Shown here in pieces: positions 16,299-20,498 of a DNA stretch of 20,498 nucleotides (position 1 is its first letter; the number at the start of each line of letters is the position of its first letter). The position numbers were made by a program, and so were the translations under genes. Under the pieces are notes generated by a model that searched no databases, had not been told where the DNA came from, and saw nothing but the letters and a program-made list of their open reading frames with translations. The stretch spans positions 1 through 20,498 of the forward strand of contig CAZXFA010000036.1 in NCBI GenBank assembly GCA_964640085.1. The letters run 5' to 3'. The stretch is from CAZXFA01 sp964640085 (lineage in GTDB: Bacteria > Actinomycetota > UBA4738 > HRBIN12).

Positions 16299-18373
16299 CG
16301 TGCTCGCCCCGCACCGCGTCGGGCGGACGCCGCTCCCTTCCGGAGGCTCCCCACCAGCACGAGTCTATCGGCAACCTCGCGCATCCCTCGGGCCGCCTCG
16401 AGCGTGTGGGCCAGTCGTCCCCGCCAGTTCGTGGGGTCGGGCACGCCCGGGAGGTTCTGGGCCCGCGTCTCGCCCCAGAGGTCCTCCAAGGCGACGATCA
16501 CCGCCTTGGCGCGCGAGGAAGCCATCGCCGCCAGACAGGCGGTGAGCACCTCGCGCTCATCCTCCGGACCCTCGGGCAGGTGGCCCGCCGAGCGCAGCGC
16601 GGCGGTCAACGTCGCTCGGACCCGGGCTCGCCGGGCGAGCTCGACCTCCGCCTCGTCCGCCGAGAGCAGCCCGAACGAGCGGCGCCGCTCCACGTCGAGC
16701 CCGGGCCAGAAGGCCGCGAACGGGGCCATGTCGTGGGTGTTCAGCGACGCGAGCGAGCCGGCGGGCGGGGACCGTAGGGGTCGGGTCGCGTCCGGATCGG
16801 CCTCCATCTGGAGGACGTAGCTACGCAGGAGGCCGTGTCGCCGCAGGGCCGCCCGGACCCCCGGTGGGACCGTGCCGAGATCTTCCCCCACCACCGCCGT
16901 GCCGGCCCGGTGTGATTCGAGCGCGACGATCGCGTACCACTCCTCGGGCCGGTAGCGGACGTAGACGCCGAGGTCCGCCGGGGAACCGTGTGGCACCCAG
17001 AAGAGGCGATGCAGGCCCATAACGTGGTCGATCCGCAGCGCCCCCGCGTGACGCATGGCGTGGCGCAGGCACGCGATCGGGTACCGGTAGCCGTGCTCGC
17101 GGAGCCGGTCGGGGTGCGGCGGCGGCGTCCCCCAGTCCTGACCCGCCGGGAAGAAGTCGTCGGGCGGCGCGCCCGCCGACACCCCGAGCGCGAAGGCGTC
17201 CCGCTCGCGCCAGGCGTCGTACCCATCCGGATGGACGCCGAGCGGGAGATCGAGATACAGGCCGCCCGAACCGGCGGCGGAGGCCAGCTGCTCCTCGGTG
17301 ACCCACTGCGCGTAGCGGTGGTACGCGACGGCGGCCGGGTCGACGTCGCCATCCTCCAGACGCCCGTCTCTCGGCGGGCCGGGCCAGGCGCGCCAGTCCC
17401 GCCCCCAGCGCTCGCCGGCGGCGCGGAACCGCGCGAAGTCGTCCAGGTCCCCCCGCTCCCGCGCGTATCCCTCGAGCGCGTCCCGCCGGCGCCCGTCGAG
17501 CTCCCGCACGGCGAGCTCCAGCGCCTCCCGCTTCCGCGCCATCACCCGGGGGTGGTCGACGAGCTCACGGCCGTCCAACGCATCGAGCTCCGCGCGGAAC
17601 CCTGGCGAGCCAACGAGCTCGCGGGCCTGGCCCTGGACCTCGGGAAGCGCCCCCACGTCCACGAACAGCTCGTTCCAGAACCGCCGGCTGATCGGCGAGT
17701 AGGGGCTCGGTTCGGCGGGCGGATCGAGGAACGCCGCGTACAGGGGCAGGGCTCCCACGAGCGAGCCTCCGAGCTCACGGACCCACCCGAGCAGCGACGC
17801 GAGGTCGGATAGATCGCCCACACCCCAACCGTTCGGCCGCCGCAGGCCGTGGACCGGCGCGAAGACCCCCCAGCACCCCGGCGGGAGCGGGTCGGCGGCG
17901 AGCTCGGGGGCCGAGATCACGAGCGCATCGCCCGACCGCCGGCCGATCTCGACCTCCAGCCGGTGGTACCCGGCCGGCAGCCCGGGGAGGGCGACCTCGA
18001 CCCCTTGGTGGCCGGACGGGAGAGGCCTCGGATCCGCGTGCCAGGTGCGCACCGATCCGTCCTCGAGCTCGAGCCGGCAGACCGGGCGTTCGGATGACCG
18101 AGGGGTGCGCAGCGGGACGCCCGCCGGTCGGCCCGCACGCACGGCGGCGACCGGCTCGAGGAACCGGCGCGCGAGCTCCTCACGCCGTTCGCGCAGGGCG
18201 TCGGCGACGTCGCCCGGTCCTTCCACCGGGGCCCCGAGCGCGCGGAGCACCGCGATCAGCGTCGACCGGTGCGCCCGGCGCCGGCGCCCGCGCAGGTCCA
18301 CGTAACTCTCCTGCACGCCGTGGAGCCGTGCCAGCTCCCGCAGCCCGATCGCGACGGGGTCGCGTCGGGTCAG
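16295..18373 (-). CDS. malQ: 4-alpha-glucanotransferase MalQ (amylomaltase, GH77)
   Basis: A roughly 692-residue GH77 enzyme that transfers alpha-1,4-glucan pieces between maltodextrins and releases glucose. An extended N-terminal region as in other actinobacterial MalQ (ELARLHGVQESYVDLRGR, then a beta part) precedes the catalytic barrel: SPYSPISRRFWNELFVD, FFPAGQDWGTPPPHP, nucleophile D449 in ALRIDHVMGLHRLFWVP, acid/base E497 in VVGEDLGTVP and D548 in SLNTHDMAPF. No ATG, GTG or TTG lies between the treS-mak stop and the conserved N-terminal LARLHGV. The likely start is a CTG at 18373 that overlaps the upstream stop as CTGA and has GGGGGAGGAG three bases before it. This matches the four-base overlaps elsewhere in the operon. 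A GTG at residue 20 would cut the conserved start, and upstream starts would lie antisense to nothing known and inside treS-mak. Confidence 0.92.
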   Translation of the reverse strand: MTRRDPVAIGLRELARLHGVQESYVDLRGRRRRAHRSTLIAVLRALGAPVEGPGDVADALRERREELARRFLEPVAAVRAGRPAGVPLRTPRSSERPVCRLELEDGSVRTWHADPRPLPSGHQGVEVALPGLPAGYHRLEVEIGRRSGDALVISAPELAADPLPPGCWGVFAPVHGLRRPNGWGVGDLSDLASLLGWVRELGGSLVGALPLYAAFLDPPAEPSPYSPISRRFWNELFVDVGALPEVQGQARELVGSPGFRAELDALDGRELVDHPRVMARKREALELAVRELDGRRRDALEGYARERGDLDDFARFRAAGERWGRDWRAWPGPPRDGRLEDGDVDPAAVAYHRYAQWVTEEQLASAAGSGGLYLDLPLGVHPDGYDAWRERDAFALGVSAGAPPDDFFPAGQDWGTPPPHPDRLREHGYRYPIACLRHAMRHAGALRIDHVMGLHRLFWVPHGSPADLGVYVRYRPEEWYAIVALESHRAGTAVVGEDLGTVPPGVRAALRRHGLLRSYVLQMEADPDATRPLRSPPAGSLASLNTHDMAPFAAFWPGLDVERRRSFGLLSADEAEVELARRARVRATLTAALRSAGHLPEGPEDEREVLTACLAAMASSRAKAVIVALEDLWGETRAQNLPGVPDPTNWRGRLAHTLEAARGMREVADRLVLVGSLRKGAASARRGAGRAR

Positions 18374-20498
18374 CGCTCCTCCCCCAACAGCTCCAGGATC
18401 CCGGCCGCCGGGATCGGGAACCAGTCCGGCCGGCTGTTCGCCTCGTACGCGAGCTCGTACAGCGCCTTGTCGAGAAGGAACGCATCGAGCAGGATCGTCA
18501 GCTCCTCGGACGAGCGCGGGACGAAGGGCGCGTCCGCCGCGGTCTCCCGGTAGGCCTGGAGGAAGACGCAGGAGGTGGCCGCGTACCACCGACGCATCCA
18601 GGGGCGCAGGGGCGACGGGTCCTCGGGGGCGATGAACGACCCGGCTCGGCCGAGCAATGCCCCGAACGCCGCGTAGTGGAACGAGCGCATCATCCCCGCC
18701 ACGTCCCGCAAGGCGATCCGCTTCAGCCGGCGCTCGCCGACCGGGCGGGCGGGTTCGCCCTCGAAGTCGATGATCACGAAGTCCCGGCCCGTATAGAGCA
18801 CCTGGCCCAGGTGGAGATCGCCGTGATGCCGGATCCGGGACACCGACATCGGGATGTCCATCAACGCCCGGAACCTGCCCAGGATGTCGGGCTGGCGTTC
18901 GAGCACCTCCAGCGCCTCGGGCGGCCGCTCGCGGAGCGTCCGCAGCAGTTGGAGGACCCGGTTGGCCGTCGCCCGCATCGACTGATACAGGGACCGTCGG
19001 TAATGCGAGGTCACCGGCTCGGGTGCGAACGCCGGGTCGTCGGCGTCGGAGGCCAGCGCCAGGTGGAGCTCGGCCGTCCGCGCCCCGAGCGTGCGCGCCG
19101 ACTCGAGGAAGGGTCCGATCGCCTCCTCCGCCTCCGGCGTCAACCCCGTCTCAGCGAGCTCGAGCGGTGAGGCGGTCGGTAGGTCGAGCTCGGGCTCCTC
19201 GGGCGAGCGAGCCAGCATCCGTTCGAGGTAGCGGCCGACCTCGTCCAGCGCCAGGCTCCACGCGTCACCCTCGTTCGGCACGAAGCCGTGGAGGATCCCG
19301 AGGGTCATCGGCTGACCTCGTGCGCGACGGAACTCCAACCCGCCAGCGACCGGCGGGACGTTCGCCTGTGGGGTCCGTTCGGTCAGGAACCGGCCGATCT
19401 CCAGGTCCGGATTCGTCCCCTCGTCGGTGCGGCGGAACAGCTTGAGCAGCATCCGTTCGCCGAACGCCACGGACGTGTTGCTCTGCTCGGCCTGGAGGAC
19501 GCGGGGCTCCAGGGCCTCGGACGCCGGACCGTGGATCCGGCGGTACGCCTTGGTCGGGATCGCCTCGACCGACCCGATCGACCCGCGGAACCGGCGACGG
19601 CGGCCGATCGCCTCCATCAGCGCCGAGCTGAAGGCGGGGCTCGCCAGTCCGTCGTGCAGGGCCCGTTCCCCCTCACGCATCCGGAGGCGGGCGACGACGA
19701 TGTCCGACCGGTGCTCCAGCAGCTCGCCGCTCTCCTCCACCGACGCGCACGCGAGCGGCAGGACGTAGGTCTCCGGATCGCCCTCCGCGTACTCGAACCT
19801 GAAGAGGCAGACGTAGCCGATGGGCCCGCCCGCGTCGGCCTGGATCGGGACCCCGTCGACAAGCTCGACCCCTCGGATCCGGCGCGCCTTGCCGCCGAAC
19901 CACCGGCGGCCGCGGAGGTAGCCGGGGAGGATCTCCTCCAGCGCCCGGCGGTTGCGCGGGCCGAAGATCGTATGCCAGGCACCGGCCACGTCGAGCGCCG
20001 GCGGGCGTCGGACCCCGACTTCGGGCGCGGCCTGCGGCTGGAGCAGGAACCAGTAGAAAGAGTGGGGGCCGATCGTGAGGAAGTACGGGAGCTCGCCGAT
20101 CGGCGGGAACTCGGTGCCTCCGAACAGCTCCAGCGGGGTCATGCCCTCGAACCCGGACAGGTCGAGCTCCGCGTACTGCACCGACCGGGACAGGTTGGCC
20201 ACCACCAAGATCCGCTCCTCCCCCAGCGTCCGCAGGAACACCAGGACCTTGCGGTTCTCGGGGAGCAGGAACTCGAGCGACCCGCGGCCGAACGCCGGGT
20301 GGCGGCGCCGGAGCGCGATCAGCCGCTTCATCCACCACAGCAGGGAGTGCGGGTTGTTCTGTTGGGCCTCGACGTTCACGGCCTCGGCGTGGTACTCGGG
20401 ATCGATGATCACCGGCAGGTAGAGCTGCTGGGGGTTGGCGCGTGAGAAGCCCGCGTTGCGGTCGGCGCTCCACTGCATCGGCGTGCGCACCGCGCTCC
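18370..20498 (-). CDS. treS: Trehalose synthase-maltokinase fusion, C-terminal part (5' end off window)
   Basis: About 709 codons of a longer fusion. Residue numbers count from the codon at 20490. Residues 1-150 are the end of trehalose synthase: RTPMQWSADRNAGFS (substrate-site TPMQW), LLWWMKRLIALRRRHPAFGRG and a C-terminal beta domain to GPHSFYWFLLQP. From about 165 comes the maltokinase (Mak/Pep2) part: ILPGYLRGRRWFGGKARRI, a likely phosphate-binding lysine in MLLKLFRR (K350), the catalytic loop HGDLHLGQVL (D558) and the metal-binding D575 in IIDFEGEPARPVGERR. TreS interconverts trehalose and maltose; the kinase makes maltose-1-phosphate with ATP. Such fusions are usually about 1,100 residues, so some 400 N-terminal residues lie past 20498. 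The codon at 20490 is a GTG but internal, as the frame stays open to the edge. It is the first visible gene of the operon and overlaps malQ. Confidence 0.95.
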   Translation of the reverse strand, partial: SAVRTPMQWSADRNAGFSRANPQQLYLPVIIDPEYHAEAVNVEAQQNNPHSLLWWMKRLIALRRRHPAFGRGSLEFLLPENRKVLVFLRTLGEERILVVANLSRSVQYAELDLSGFEGMTPLELFGGTEFPPIGELPYFLTIGPHSFYWFLLQPQAAPEVGVRRPPALDVAGAWHTIFGPRNRRALEEILPGYLRGRRWFGGKARRIRGVELVDGVPIQADAGGPIGYVCLFRFEYAEGDPETYVLPLACASVEESGELLEHRSDIVVARLRMREGERALHDGLASPAFSSALMEAIGRRRRFRGSIGSVEAIPTKAYRRIHGPASEALEPRVLQAEQSNTSVAFGERMLLKLFRRTDEGTNPDLEIGRFLTERTPQANVPPVAGGLEFRRARGQPMTLGILHGFVPNEGDAWSLALDEVGRYLERMLARSPEEPELDLPTASPLELAETGLTPEAEEAIGPFLESARTLGARTAELHLALASDADDPAFAPEPVTSHYRRSLYQSMRATANRVLQLLRTLRERPPEALEVLERQPDILGRFRALMDIPMSVSRIRHHGDLHLGQVLYTGRDFVIIDFEGEPARPVGERRLKRIALRDVAGMMRSFHYAAFGALLGRAGSFIAPEDPSPLRPWMRRWYAATSCVFLQAYRETAADAPFVPRSSEELTILLDAFLLDKALYELAYEANSRPDWFPIPAAGILELLGEER

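Noticed and set aside
13935..16820. A 961-codon open frame on the plus strand opposite glgB and malQ
   Set aside because: It runs antisense to two clear enzymes, is rich in Arg, Pro and Ser without any domain, and is what high-GC third-position bias produces.
1..20498. CRISPR arrays, tRNA or rRNA genes, insertion sequences, phage or toxin-antitoxin genes
   Set aside because: No direct-repeat arrays, no tRNA-like cloverleaf, no transposase or integrase motifs seen on either strand by reading. Short RNA genes could be missed without computation.
7921..20498. The glucan operon as a wholly new biological system
   Set aside because: All six products belong to well-known enzyme families with intact catalytic residues. 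Only the order, coupling and start-codon details are unusual.

Overview
The window is a high-GC (roughly 70%) actinobacterial-type stretch. It uses GTG starts freely, packs genes with 1-4 base overlaps and carries actinobacterial-style alpha-glucan enzymes. These are a corynebacterial/mycobacterial-type GlgA (GlgM-like), a trehalose synthase-maltokinase fusion, and GlgB, TreZ, GlgX, TreY and an N-terminally extended MalQ. The exact class cannot be fixed from this sequence. A 100-base run of N at 8182-8281 lies inside treY, so this is a draft scaffold.

Left part (1-3366), accessory and partly decayed. A broken membrane-protein gene (minus strand, at least three frameshifts) runs off the left edge. 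It follows a 14-helix DHA2-type drug efflux transporter on the same strand. The transporter is divergent from a TetR regulator, and two inverted repeats between them are candidate operators. Directly after tetR lies a three-frame remnant of an alpha/beta-hydrolase plus class III nucleotidyl cyclase gene that has lost its middle.

Middle part (3423-7970), intact single genes. These are a roughly 12-helix membrane protein with membrane histidines, a DUF2461 protein, a cytidylate-kinase-like P-loop protein (minus strand), glgA/glgM (plus strand) and a small membrane protein with two SPW-type repeats. A perfect 19-base palindrome lies between the divergent kinase-like gene and glgA.

Right part (7921-20498), one long minus-strand operon transcribed right to left: treS-mak fusion (5' end outside the window), malQ, glgB, treZ, glgX, treY. 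Consecutive genes overlap or are 7 bases apart, so they are almost certainly co-transcribed and translationally coupled. GlgA and GlgB build branched glucan. GlgX debranches it, TreY and TreZ turn the linear chains into trehalose, TreS interconverts trehalose and maltose, and the maltokinase makes maltose-1-phosphate. MalQ reshuffles short maltodextrins. This forms a glycogen-trehalose cycle. GlgE, which would polymerise maltose-1-phosphate, is not in the window and is expected upstream of treS-mak or elsewhere.

I found no mobile element, CRISPR array, RNA gene or clearly new system. The most unusual items are the decayed cyclase, the likely CTG start of malQ, the 19-base palindrome next to glgA, and the treZ-glgX-treY gene order.
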